Source: Dryas octopetala
Taxonomy: Eukaryota > Streptophyta > Magnoliopsida > Rosales > Rosaceae
Direction: 5' to 3'
Assembly: GCA_963921425.1 (NCBI GenBank)
Contig: OY992835.1
Coordinates: forward strand, 8,742,001 to 8,806,000
DNA length: 64,000 nucleotides
Part shown: positions 48,824-61,182 of the stretch, in pieces
Layout: every line of letters begins with the position of its first letter
Numbering within the stretch: position 1 is the first letter of the stretch
The notes under the pieces: model-generated
The model's database searches: none
Seen by the model: the letters and a program-made list of their open reading frames with translations, nothing else
What the model was told of the DNA's origin: nothing
Position numbers and translations under genes: made by a program

Positions 48824-51800
48824 ATGGATAAAACATGGATTCAAGCTGATAGAAGGAGTAAGGAATATGATGTGGGAGTTGCCAATTTTTTGAGTTTTGG
48901 ATTAGCCAATAATGGCAATCGTAAGTACATTCATTGTCCTTGCGAGAGATGTGTCAACTTGAGTAAGTATACTGTTGCAGTAGTAAGGGAGCATTTGTAT
49001 TTTCATGGATTTGATCAACGGTATACGACGTGGATATGGCATGGTGAAACTAGAGATGAGGAAAGATACAACGGTTTTCTTGGGTCCGAAACAGTAGATA
49101 TGTGCGAAGTAGCATTTGATAATTTCGATCATGATCCAGATAAGTTTAGGAGTTTCATTGAGGAAGGAGAGAGACCCTTATATGCTGATTGTGATAAGTA
49201 CAGCAAGCTATCTGCATTGGTCAGATTGTTCAACTTGAAGGCAAAGCATGGGATTTCTGATAGTTGCTTCTCTGATTTTTTGGTCGCATTTGGAGATATG
49301 CTGCCAGATGGTAATGTGCTACCCTTGTCTACGTACGAGGCGAAGAAGACATTGACTGCTTTAGGAATGGAGTATGTGAAGATACATGCTTGCCCGAATG
49401 ATTGTATCTTATATAGAAAGGAGTACGAAGATGAAACAAGGTGCCCCAAGTGCGACCTCTCTAGGTGGAAGGTAACCAAGGAAGTGGTTGAGAAGAAAGG
49501 GGTGCCAGCCAAAGTGTTGTGGTACTTTCCACCTATTATAAGGTTTAAACGAATGTTTAAATCTTGTGAAACTTCAAAGAACCTAACTTGGCATGCCGAT
49601 CAGAGGGTGACTGACGGCATGATGCGTCATCCAGCTGATTCTCCAGCTTGGAAGTTGGTTGACCATAAGTGGCCAGATTTTGCTTTGGAGCCTAGAAATC
49701 TAAGGCTTGCCCTTTCGGCTGATGGGATAAATCCACATAGTAACCGTAGCCGATATAGTTGTTGGCCCGTGATCTTAGTGACTTACAACCTTCCTCCGTG
49801 GTTGTGCATGAAGAGGAAGTTTATGATGTTAAGTTTGTTGATTTCTGGTCCTAAGCAGCCAGGAAATGACATAGATGTGTATCTAGAACCATTGGTTGAA
49901 GATTTGAGAGCATTGTGGAATGGAATTGATGGAGTGTACGATGGTTTCAGAAAAAACACATTCACTTTGAAGGCCGTACTTCTATGGACGATCAATGATT
50001 TTCCAGCGTATGGTAACTTGTCTGGGGCCTCAGTGAAAGGGTATAAGGCATGTCCGATATGTGGAGAAAACACAGATTCTATTAGGCTGAAGCATGGTAA
50101 AAAAATCAGTTTTCAGGGCCACAGAAGATTCTTATCACGCGACCACCCATATCGAAAACAAATGAAAGCTTTTAATAACCAGCAGGACGATCGTGAGGCT
50201 CCTACACCTCTAAGTGGAGAGGACATCTTAGAAAAAGTATCAGAAATCAATTGTATCTTTGGGAAGAAACAGAAAAAAAGCAGCTTAGGTGGTGAAAGCC
50301 ATGCTCCATGTTGGAAGAAGAGATCAATCTTCTTTGACTTGGAGTATTGGAAGACTCTTTATATAAGGCATGCCCTCGATGTAATGCACATTGAGAAAAA
50401 CGTGTGCGACAGTATCATTGGGACTTTACTAAACATTCCAGGGAAGACAAAAGATGGGGTGGCTGCCCGTTTAGATCTTGTGGAAATGGGGGTCAGATTA
50501 GACTTGGCACCAGAAATTGGGAAGAAAAGGACATTTCTGCCTGCAGCTCCATATACGCTGTCTCGGGATGAGAAACGAGCTATGTGCAAGTGTTTTTTGG
50601 GTATCAAGGTCCCGGAAGGTTACTCTTCAAATGTACAGAACCTCGTGTCCATGGAAGAGCTTAAACTTTTTGGTCTTAAGTCTCACGATTGCCACACTTT
50701 GATGCAACAATTGCTACCAATTGCCATACGTTCGGTTTTGCCCGAGAATGTGAGATATGCTATTACTAGGTTGTGTTTCTTCTTTAATGCCCTCTGCACC
50801 AAAGTGGTTGATGTGTCCAAGTTGGATAAAATTCAATCCGATCTTGTTATCACCTTGTGTTTGCTGGAGAAGGTTTTCCCTCCTTCGTTTTTTGATATAA
50901 TGGTCCATTTAACTGTGCACCTTACTAGAGAGGTTCGATTGTGTGGACCGGTTTGGTATAGATGGATGTATCCATTTGAAAGAGGCATGAAAGTGTTAAA
51001 AGGTTATGTCCGAAACCGTCATCGTCCGGAAGGCTGCATTGCTGAATCTTATGTTGGTGAGGAAGCCATGGATTTTTGCTCAGAGTATTTATCCGGGCTA
51101 AATGCAATTGGTATTCCCTCTTCGCGCATGGGTGACCCAAACACTAGTAGACCTCTATCAGGTTGTAGGGTAGTTTCAGTACCCCGTGAAGAATGGGAAC
51201 AAGCTCACCGGTGTGTTTTGGAGAATTCTTCTGAATGTGATCCTTATGCCGAGTAAGATTCGCTGATTCTGTTATTTAAACACTTAGCAGTTTTTTATAC
51301 CAATTTATTAACATGTTGTAATTATTGTAATCTATTTATAGATTGCACAAGGCCTACTTGAATACTATTTATTCAAGTAAAAAGAAAAGTGAAAAGTGGC
51401 TGCTAGAAGAGCACAACCACAGATTTAGCAATTGGTTGCGTGATAAGGTATCACTTTGTTACCTTTAACAGCACTTTTTGATAGACATATTTGGTCTTGT
51501 GTTTCCGTTTTTGAGTAATAATGACCCCTTAAATCTGTTCATATAGGTGGTAGAGTTAATAAATCATGGAGCCAGTCACATAACCACCTCATTGAGGCGG
51601 CTAGCTCTTGGTCCACCTATGAGTGTGCTGCAGTATGAGGGCTACCAGATTGGGAGCTGCCATTATCACACAAAGGCACGTGATTCTATACGCGCTGTCC
51701 AAAACAGTGGGGTGAGCTTGGTGGCAAAGACAATGCAAGTGGCAAGTGCGAAAGATAAAAATCCGGTCTACACAGATATGACTTTCTATGGTGTAATCCA

Positions 51801-52233
51801 AGAAATATGGGAGCTGGATTATAACGACTTCAAGGTGCCTTTGTTTAAATGTCAATGGGTAGAGAACAACAAGGGCATTAGAAAAGATGAGCTAGGGTTC
51901 CTTTTGGTTGACCTTAATAGGATAGGTCATAAGGGAGATGTGTTTGCTTTGGCTGCCCACGTGAAGCAAGTATTTTATGTAGAAGACCCCATGGACTCTA
52001 GATGGTCAGTAGTGCTTGCAGCCCCAAATAGAGACTTTATTGATTGTGCTCAAGAGGATGAGTTGGGGGACACCATTGTTGACCATCAATCTTTTAGCCT
52101 TGGATTACCACCCGCTGAGGATTTCGATGATATCATGGGGGAGGATGCTAACACTTACAAGAGGGATAATTGTGAGGGTGTATGGATTGATCACTCAAAA
52201 AGCCAGCTGGCAGGATGCAAGGGGGATAGTTAA
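48824..52233 (+). CDS. TNP2-type CACTA (En/Spm) transposase
   Basis: This is the enzyme that cuts and rejoins CACTA ends. Exons 48824-51252, 51342-51447 and 51547-52233 join in frame to 1073 aa with GT-AG introns. The ATG at 48824 is chosen because MDKTWI...SKEYDVGV is the normal N-terminus of this family. Residues 1-75 are the Transpos_assoc domain with HCPCERC. The Transposase_21 core follows, with SADGINPH near residue 298 and LDVMHIEKNVCDS near 517. A DUF4218-like region follows at about 610-725 (HFFNALCTK-type block, then MYPFERGMKVLKGYVRN). The third exon contains DUF4216 (TFYGVIQEIWELDY near 925). There are no stops or shifts, so it is potentially active. Its gene partner starts 336 bp downstream on the same strand. 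Confidence 0.93.
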
Positions 52234-52568
52234 TTAGCTGTGAGGGTTGTAAACTTTATTTGTGATTATGAATTGCAAACTTGAATTTCAGTGTGCTAAT
52301 TAATTTGAATTTACCTGTATTACTTGCTCTGATCACTTTGTAACACTGTGTAACCCTATTTTGACATGAATTTCAATGGGTAACCCTATTTTTAACTTGT
52401 TATTAACTGTGTTAACTTGTTATTAAATTCAGTATTTTAAAATTTGTATTATGAATTGTTTTACTTGTTATGATCATTGTGTAACCCAGCTTAGGTGCTA
52501 ATGTATTTCTGTGTGCTAATGAATTTGATTGTACCCTTTGTTGTAATTTTCAGGTCTAGGAGTTTGTT

Positions 52569-55500
52569 ATGGCAACACCAAAAGGAAAGAAATCCAAGGC
52601 CAAGGCAGCCTCGACACCCAAGGGGAAGACGAAGGTATCCACACCAAAGTCAAAGGTATCCACACCAAAGTCAAAGGCCAAGAAAGCTGCACTATTGAGG
52701 GCCAATAAAGCTGCAGTATTGAAGGCCAAGAAAGCTGCAGTATTGAAGGCCAAGAATGCCTCCACCAAGGAGTGTTCGACTTCAAAGGCAACCGTTACGG
52801 ATGAAGGCACCAGCAGATCCTCTCGCGGTGTTACAATGATGCATGGAATCATTGTTAGGAAAGCTTTAGGTCGGAAGCTGAAAGTGGAGTACAATCCATA
52901 TGGAGTGCCAGTAGGAGACGCGCGTCCGAATTTGGCTTCTTACATAGGAGTTGTGGCAAGGCAATCAGTGCCGATTACGTATGATAACTGGCCGGCTGTG
53001 ACAGAGGACGAAAAAAATAAAATTTGGGATGATGTACAGGTAATTAAGAGCTGTTATATCTGTATTTAATCTTTCTTCACTTGCTAATCACATTTCACTG
53101 TATAGGAATTATTGTAAAAATGGCTTATTTTGATAATTTTGATTATGAACACATGTGCACATTCGTTCCACACTTAATTACATATCCATTTTAATATCAA
53201 AATTTTATTTCAATTGGACATTTTTTTAAGAAAATCTTACTATATAAACTAATGAAATTGATGGATAGCTAAATGGTTCATTCCAAGTTTTCCGTAGAAG
53301 GGGAAGAAATCAGCTCCATGATAGATAAAATATATCTACTCTTCTTGGTTATAAAAGGGAAAAGGTGTTATTTATAACGATAATTACAAGCATGCAGCTG
53401 TTATTTATACATATGTGATTAAGCAGAAACCTATAGAGTGCATACTAAGGGTTTTTGTATTTTTTTCATTGTAGGCTGCATTTGATCTACCACCAGAAAG
53501 CAAGAAGTGGGTGCTGTCCTCTGCTGGCACCAAATGGAGATCTTTCAAGACTGCATTAACCACCAAGTACATTTTGCCATTCAAAGACGATCCAGAAGCT
53601 TTAAAGACCCGACCAAAGGAGTATGACTTCATTGAGCAAGAGCATTGGACTGCTTTTGTTGCTAGCCGATTAACAGACAAGTTTCTGGTAGATATGCTAG
53701 TTTTCTTTTGACATTTCTGGTACATATGTGTTTAATAGCTTCCATTTAGGGGATGATCAAAAGGTACGTGTTGACATTGTAGGCACTACACGAAGCTCAA
53801 AGTCAGAGAACTGCAAAACGGAAGTATCCTCATAGGTTGTCAAGGAAAGGATACATTGGCTTGCAGGAAGAATTGGTAAAGGCTATTTGAATTGTGTCTA
53901 AACAATTGGGAATTCGGTTGGACTAACCATGTGATTTTATGCTGAATAGAGGAAAAAGAATATGGAAGAATCTGAGCTAGACCGATCTGTCCTATGGAAG
54001 AAAGCTAGGGAGGACTCTACTGGCCACATGAATGAAGAGGTGGATCAGGTGGCCAAAGTCATAGTAAGCAAGTGAATGAGTGTCGTTTGGATTAATTTGA
54101 TATATAATAAATTGTTTTTAGATATGCTTAATTGATACTTGATATATCTTGTTGTTTTGGCAGGATGAGTTGTTGGAAAAAAAGAAAGCTGGAGAGTTGA
54201 CTGTCGAAGGCTCTAATGATGTTCTAAGCATGGCTTTAGAGACTCCGGAGCATGGAGGTAGGGTAAGGGCTGTGGGGGGGAACGTCCCTCTTTCGGTGTA
54301 CTTCAACATTCCAAGACAGCCAAAGGATGTGATGACAAAGACTGAGATGGTGGCTATGTTGCAAAAGGAATGTAAGGAGCTTTATGAGAGAATTGCGAAA
54401 TTGGAGGAGGCAAAGAACAAGGCTGCAGAACCATCTACACCAATGCCGGTTCCCGGTACAGGGAATGTTTCCGATAAAGCCAGCTGTTTGTACGAGGCAA
54501 AGGTCGAAAAGGAAGATGTCGATGTAGTTGATATTGAAGAGCTGAATTTGGCAACAATGAAGGTAACTTATGAATCTTTGGTGCCCTTTTTCATATTATT
54601 AGATCTAAGACAAATAAATCAACATGTCCATACTAGTGGAGGTTTAATCCCCATGATTTTTTATATTTATGTAGGGGAAATCGTGCAAATTGGCTGTGGG
54701 AGATGTCAGCAACATTGTTGCATACGGTACAGTAATTGATATGGAATCGGACACAGTGCATGGTGTTCCTTTGGGTGAGGGAAACATGCGGGTTGGCATT
54801 GACATTGCTGACAAGGAAGATGCTTTGCTGCCAATTCCTGTGCGAGACGAATTAATCACAGTTGGGCAGGCTGTTGGCAGTCACGTGGCGTGGCCCCAAG
54901 AACTTGTTATTTGCATGAAGGAAAAGGTAAATGTTGCCTCACCTATGGTATTGCTTCAGGCTACATGCTTGAAACTAACCTGGTTGTTTGTATTTGATAC
55001 CCTAGAAACAGATGAAGCATGTTCCTAACATGGCGAAGGAGCTATTCAAGAAGGATTCACTTGAAAAGAATGTCCCGAACAAATGCAAGTTGCTGTATCG
55101 CTTAGCATTACAAAAGATGGTCTCTAGTGGAAAGGCCATCACAGTTGACATAGAGGAACAAGTCTTTGGAGCTGTCCGAAAACTTTATATCTTGTACGAG
55201 GATATAGCTGCAGTATTGAGGATGGAGGAACTTTCAGCAACCTGCATAGTTGTGTACATGAGGTCAGTGTACTCTTTGATTCATCTACATTGTTTTTTTT
55301 CCTCATAAACTGTTGTGATACAAATGGATGCTTGAAAATTGTTAGGTACCTGTACGATAGGCTTATCGAATCCAACATGGCTGAAATGGTTGGTTTTGTG
55401 GACCCAGCACGTGTCTCTGTGGGAATTGGAAATTCAGAGAATAGATCAAAGTACCTAGCAGACAGGTTCCAGCAAGGAAAATGTGACCGTGTCTTTTTAG

Positions 55501-56887
55501 TGCCGTTCAATTCTAGGTAAGGGTATTTATTTGGTGAACCTGAATGTCAGTCATTTGTAATGCTATTTGTATATATGCTTCCCATACATGCCATGGTAAT
55601 AATCGTTCTATTTGGTAGCAACCATTGGATTTTGACTATCATTAGCGAGGAAAAAGACGTGGTTCACATCATGGATCCTCTTCCAAAACTGACTCGTAAC
55701 CAAGAATGGGTGGAAGTGGTGAATACGTAAGTTTCTGTTCCCTCATAAATTTACCAATATGCATAGTTCTTTGATAATGGAGCATAACTTGAATTTAAAT
55801 TGTGGTGATCAAGTGCCATTAAAATATTCAATGGCGTTACGGGAAGGCAAGGCAGAAAAACACCACAATGGAAGAATCTCGCTGTAAGCATCGATCTATG
55901 TACTATACTTGAGTTTTTTAAGCGACTTATGTCATTCTGATTTGGACTAAGGATGCCATTGTTATATATAACTCTATGTGTGCTGTCTTTTGCTTGTATG
56001 TAGTGTCCTAAACAACCAGGTGGTGTTGAATGTGCATATTATGTGATGAGGTACATGAAAGAGATCATTGAGGACACAAACCTTGCCTTTGAGACCATGG
56101 TTAGAATTCTTTTGACTATTTCAGTATATATAAATTATTATCCGATGTAATTTTGATTGCATTTTTGTTTTGGTTATGTCATCAATCTGTTATTTTGGAG
56201 ATTTTGAAGTTATATATATAGGCATGTACTGCCTTTGGATATGCTGTATGATTGGCTTGAACTGCCCTGCATATATTTGTCCTTTGCATGAATGTTTGCA
56301 ACTTTGCATGTTGAACTTGGAACTGCCCCTTGTCTTTAGAATTTCCAACTGCATGCAATTGACTTTTTTAATTTCATGGATATGCAGCTTAATTTATAGG
56401 AAACTTGGATATGGCTTTCTCAATCTTTAAAGTTGAAACTGGTTTTGGATTGATAGGAAACTAGGATATGGTTTTGGTTGTTGTAAATCTGGTAAATTGA
56501 ACTTTAAAGCTTGCTGGACCATCACATGTACTTAAGCTTGTTGCTGGGGGCTATCACATGCAACTCTTCCTTTTGGATTTTGGGATTGCTATCAGCTGCC
56601 TAGCTTCTTTATTTGAACAATTGCATGTCTAGGTGGCTCTGATAGCATGCAGCTAGCCTTATATATATTATTTGCACTCTGCCATGTATAGGTTTTGGGA
56701 TTGCAGCAAGACCATAACTTTTATCATTTGAATATATAATTGCATATCTTTTGGTGGCTGATCATGCACTTGTCTTTAATGTTTTCAGTGGTCTAAGGCG
56801 AAGAACAAGCGGTCTGGTTACACCCAAGCCCAAATTGATGAAGTCCGAGTTGAGTGGGGAGACTATGTCACCGAGCATTATTTTTAG
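52569..56887 (+). CDS. Transposase_24-like / DUF8039-like / Ulp1 protease fusion of CACTA A
   Basis: Twelve exons join in frame to 780 aa: 52569-53039, 53475-53687, 53783-53875, 53950-54063, 54164-54562, 54675-54926, 55006-55262, 55346-55516, 55619-55726, 55814-55883, 56004-56099 and 56789-56887. The N-terminus is a Lys/Ala/Ser-rich tail with STPKSK repeats. The region at about 120-300 (KKWVLSSAGTKWRSFKTALT, then RLSRKGYIGLQEEL) matches plant En/Spm Transposase_24. A coiled coil follows near 370-400. Exon 6 (431-514) is a DUF8039-like block (SCKLAVGDVSNIVAYGTV). The C-terminus is a C48/Ulp1 fold with His659 (NHW), Asp676 (IMDP), Gln720 and Cys726 (QPGGVECAYYVM), the full catalytic set of SUMO-type proteases. 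It is probably the element's accessory DNA-binding protein, in the place of TNPA. Protease activity is inferred, not shown. Confidence 0.85.
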
Positions 56888-56999
56888 ACATGCATGTTGG
56901 TATACTGTTTTGACGTACATTTTGTGGATATGGTATTAGTGCTGCCATTCCAATCTTTTGTAGAGGAAAAGGCAGAATTTAGAACTAGCTAGCTAGCTA

Positions 57000-58010
57000 A
57001 CTAGTGTGCATAATTTAGAACTAGCCATGCCTTATATTTTGTGCAGATCGATTTTTGAAGTTTCTTAGGGGGTTAAAAATGGATTAGCTAGCTAGGGTTA
57101 TCCCTACTTGTTGAGGGATTTGTAATTTATTTTTGTTAACTTGAATATGGTTGAAATTGGATGTTGGAAATATTGTATGAGAATGTTGGATGAAATTGAT
57201 GGAAGCATTTAAATTGCACAAATTGGATGCTGCATGTTCGAATTTTGATATCAAATATTTGACAGGAAAAACTGATATCTAACAATCCATTTTAATTTTG
57301 TTTTTTTTAATTAAAAAACATTTACAATATCCGTTCAACACTGATATCTAATGTCTTAAAGCTGATATTTATACAACCATATACATCGAAAAACAAAAAA
57401 ATAGCGATATCTAATATAATTTTTATATCACATGGTAGCTCAAACATGATATTTATACAGGCATATACATCGAAAAACAAAATAATAGCGATATCTAATA
57501 TAATTTTTATATCACATGGTAGCTCAAACATGATATTTAAAAGACTTATAATATCTGAAACAACGGACAAACAGATATCTAATCTATATAGATATATCGG
57601 TTTTATTTAAAACTCTGATGTGTTAACAATATTAAATATCGCTTTAATAAAAAAAGTGATGTAACAACTTACCAAACATAGCTTTTGCTGAGTTTACAAT
57701 ATCGAAAAATATAACTAAACCGATATATAATACACACTTTAATGTCAGTTTTTAAAAAACTAATGATATTGAAAGTACATTAGATATCGGAATCCATGCA
57801 TATAGATAGCGGAAACTTGGAAATTCGATATATATTATGTATTAACAATATCGGAAATTAAACAAATAGGATGTCTAAGTTTTTATAAACATCGGGTAAA
57901 AACCGATATTGAAAATAGGGTACATTAGATATCACGTCTGCCCTTATCGGTCGCAAACCTAATAGACATCAGTTTTCCACTGATGTCTAATGGGGTACTT
58001 CCTAGTAGTG
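57000..58010 (+). repeat. CACTA A 3' subterminal region with an 84-bp tandem duplication
   Basis: It carries many ATATC-type repeats (gatatctaata, gatatcgg). An exact-looking tandem pair of about 84 bp lies at 57364-57447 and 57448-57531 (gatatttataca...catggtagctcaaacat). The region is homologous, inverted, to the left end of element B (58198-59030). Confidence 0.75.
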
Positions 58011-58197
58011 AATTCATTCTCATGATGTTAATAATGTATTTTTGTTTTTTTGTGGGTCTGTTCTTTCTTGATTGTCAGAACCTCATCGCAACATCATGAA
58101 GAAGACTTTTCTTTAGATACACAGCGTCTTTCATTTTGGTAATTCTTAACGAGCGCTTAGAGGTTACAGGTGCAGCCTGTATCTGCAACCTAAACAT
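58011..58197. other. 187-bp spacer between the two CACTA elements
   Basis: Unique-looking DNA with no gene. It ends in CAT, which is one half of element B's target duplication. It may be the last remnant of the original host sequence between the two insertions. Confidence 0.7.
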
Positions 58198-59034
58198 CAC
58201 TACTAGGAAATACCCCATTAGATATCAGTGGAACACCGATGTCTATTAGGTTTGCGACCGATAAGGGCAGACGTGATATCTAATGTACCCTATTTTTAAT
58301 ATCAGTTTTGGGCCGATGTCTATATCAAATTAGACATCTTATTTGTTAAATATCCGATATTGTTAATAAAAAATATATATCGATTTTTTAAGTTTCCGCT
58401 ATCTAAATGAACGGATTCTGATATATAATATACTTTCAATATCATTATTTTTTCAAGAAATGACATTAAAAGATATATTAAATATCTGTTTGGTTCTATT
58501 TTTCGATATTATAAACTCATCAAAAGCTATATTTGGTAGGTTGTTACATCACTTTTTTTATCAAAGCAATATATAATATTTTTAACACATCGAATTTGTA
58601 ACTAAAAACGATATATATGTACACATTAGATATCTGTTTGTTAATTGTTTTAGATATTATATATAAGTCTCTTAAACATCAGGTTTGAGTTACAATGTGA
58701 TATAAAAATAACATTAGATATCGGTATTATTTGTTATTTCGATGTATATACCTGTATAAATATCAGATTTAATAGACATTAGATATCAGTGTTTAACTGA
58801 TATTGTAAATATTTTTAAATTAAAAAAATAAAATAAAATCGGTTGTTAGATATCAATTTTTCCTGCCAAATATTTGATATAAAAGTTCCAATATGCAACA
58901 TCCAATTTGTGCAATTTAAATGCTTCCATAAATTTCATCCAACATTCTCATACATTTCCAACATCCAATTTCAACCCATATTCAAGTGAACAAAAATGAA
59001 TTACAAATCCCTCTACAAGTTAACATTCTCATAG

Positions 59035-61182
59035 CTAGTACTCGTCTTGAAACCATTTCCATCTGAAGAAAAAAAATGGAATCACCAAAAAAATGAGAAT
59101 AATGATTAGTGAAATTATCTTCTCTGTGAGAATGCTTATTCTACTACCAATTACATAAGGAATTTGTAAAGTACAATTCATGTAAATAATAAGAAACAAA
59201 ATAGAAGCAGCAGAAAAAAAAAAGATAGAGATCCACAAACTTGCTGCTTTTATTTCCTCAACTCTGTAATGAAAAATACAAGCATTCATTAACTGAAGAA
59301 CATAAGGATCTTTAGACAGAACAGACAAACTCTGTTTGATGTAACTAAAGTAGTTGATACTAAACAAACATTCAATTAGGGTAGATGAACATATCATAAT
59401 TGCATCTGTACCCACTCTAGGTAAGAAGGGACCACTATACTGCAAACAATCAAATAACATATTTGCCCCAATCAATAGACCTCTGGATTGGTAACAGCTA
59501 GTGAACAATAAATCACCCAAAACAGGAACATGGTGGTTAATAGGCAACTTGATCAAATTAATCAAAGACTCTAGTCTAATTCAGCCAGTCATCAAAGCAC
59601 CAACCTTCGAATTATAAGAAAACAAATTGAACTACTTCCAACAATCAACCAGTACTAGGGATTTACACAACAAACCAAGAAATTTATTGAACTAGCACCG
59701 AACCGAGAAGAAGAGAGAGTTTCAAAAAGCATACAAAAATCAAAAGTATGCTGAGATCAACCTACAGGGTTCAAGAGGCCAGCTGCATATTCCCGGCAAT
59801 GAACGTAACTCGATCAGCACTGACGTACGCATAAACTGAGGTAGATGCATAAGATTTCATAGTTAGTTATTTCAAAATGGCATGTATCATAATTAATTTG
59901 TTTTAGCAAGTCTAAACTTGTTGCATGCCTACAGTACCATATGGCTAATAGACCAAATGATAAAGTACCTGCGGTCCCATAAGATACCAGATCCCTGATA
60001 AGCTCTGTGAACTGATCCAAAGGAATTGCAACAAATATGTTAAAATTCTCATCTAACCATTTGGGTATTTCATCATCGGACACCGCAGTAGAGTATTCAG
60101 TTAATGACAGTTCATACTCCTCGGAGTTACCGGCTGGGATTTCATTCAGCATTATTGTAATTATAAACAAAGGATCAGAAACAATTAAGATAGTGAGTAC
60201 GTAGATATATATAATTAAGAACGCAAAAATGCAGATAGTTCATCAAATTTTGAACACATTTTATAACAAACAGTACAGAAATCAATGATATGCAGACAGT
60301 GACACAAACCATTAAGCGTGCAATTGCAAATCATATGTTAACCATGGAGCAGAAAATGAATGAAAATGTTGAGGATGATGAAAAACTTAGAGAGACATTC
60401 AGAGAGAATAGAAAGTGTTTGTTATTGACTGTGATGAATTACGTACACAAGAAGCTTAGAATGGCTTTTATAACGATCACAAGCAATTTACTCCCAACAG
60501 ATTCTAATCAATGCTAACCATCAAAACTGACCATGAAAGTTTTTGTTTTTTGTTTTAAAATTTGTATGCTGCATTCCTTAGTAGTTTAAGCGTTGGTTTA
60601 CTATGTTTAGTGATTTTGGAAATTATTAATTTTTCTCACACTAGTATTGCTTAATTTCTCATAATAAAAGGAGGACCCAATGTCCTCTCATAGTTATAAA
60701 CCCAGCAACAAACCGTAAACTAATCGATAATCATAAATTGGAAAAAGAAACAAACCCCCATGAAATCTTAAGATCAAAATTCAAAACCAATAAATTAAAA
60801 GAAATGTGTTAAGATGGTACTGACTAGAATTCTCGAACACAATGTCAATATTGTTATGATCGTCACCCTCAGCAGGCCAATTGAGATTAAGAGTATAAAG
60901 CTCATCCTCGTTGGCGTCAATCAAAATATCGTACAACTTGCGAAGATTAAACTGAAAACAGAACCTCGTCTTGTCGCATCTGCTCAAGTTATTGAACGCG
61001 TTCAGAGATGACATCATCAGCGCTGCGACAGCATTTGGGTCCCGTGAGTTTGAGGCTACCAATGTCACATCTTCATCCCTCTGTGAGACGTAGAACGTAC
61101 CCTAGTCCGCCATTTCAATCAAAGAAAACACAGCCTTTTGTAGAAGAACACGTCCTTGTGTGTTTGTATTGAACTCAAACAT
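59035..61182 (-). pseudogene. PCNA-like three-exon gene with a hydrophobic C-terminus, inside CACTA B
   Basis: Minus-strand exons 61182-60825, 60133-59969 and 59570-59035 join in frame with GT-AG introns. The frame starts MFEFNTNTQGRVLLQKAV, then has one in-frame TAG at 61104-61102 (codon 27 from this ATG, codon 4 from the ATG at 61113). It is open afterwards to its stop at 59035. Exons 1-2 run collinear with the N-terminal domain of PCNA. Equivalent points are the LLQKAVFSLIE start, FNNLSRCDKT (PCNA: F-E-H-Y-R-C-D), LRKLYDILIDANEDELYTL, IVFEN, YELSLTEY and IPKWLDENF...VAIPLDQFTELIRDL. Exon 3 is unlike PCNA. It encodes about 178 residues with at least two strong hydrophobic helices (WISIFFFSAASILFLIIY and IISLIIILIFLVIPFFFF). 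The C-T type change giving TAG suggests decay. I do not know a protein with this architecture. Confidence 0.6.
60290..60517 (+). other. Unassigned plus-strand open frame inside CACTA B
   Basis: A 75-codon frame from an in-frame ATG near 60290 (MQTVTQTIKRAIANHM...). It is rich in Glu/Lys/Asn and looks more protein-like than its surroundings. It lies within the first intron of the PCNA-like gene, on the opposite strand. I recognise no family. It could be another captured exon or chance. Confidence 0.3.

Larger units (their letters stand above)
46326..58010 (+). mobile_element. CACTA element A, apparently autonomous (11.7 kb)
   Basis: The two ends form a perfect inverted repeat of about 30 bp starting CACTACTAGGAAGTACCCC. 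Both arms share the same private G and C variants, so they belong together. Subterminal DNA on both sides is full of short ATATC-type repeats (cgatatctaa, atatcggttt), the usual binding sites for CACTA accessory proteins. The interior has two intact plus-strand genes, tnp2 and a Transposase_24/Ulp1 fusion. The flanking bases are TTA on the left and AAT on the right, so no exact 3-bp target duplication is visible. The left end lies 176 bp upstream of the signal-peptide ATG of the receptor pseudogene. Confidence 0.93.

Noticed and set aside
49129..50908. Minus-strand frames within tnp2
   Set aside because: Antisense shadows of the transposase coding sequence.
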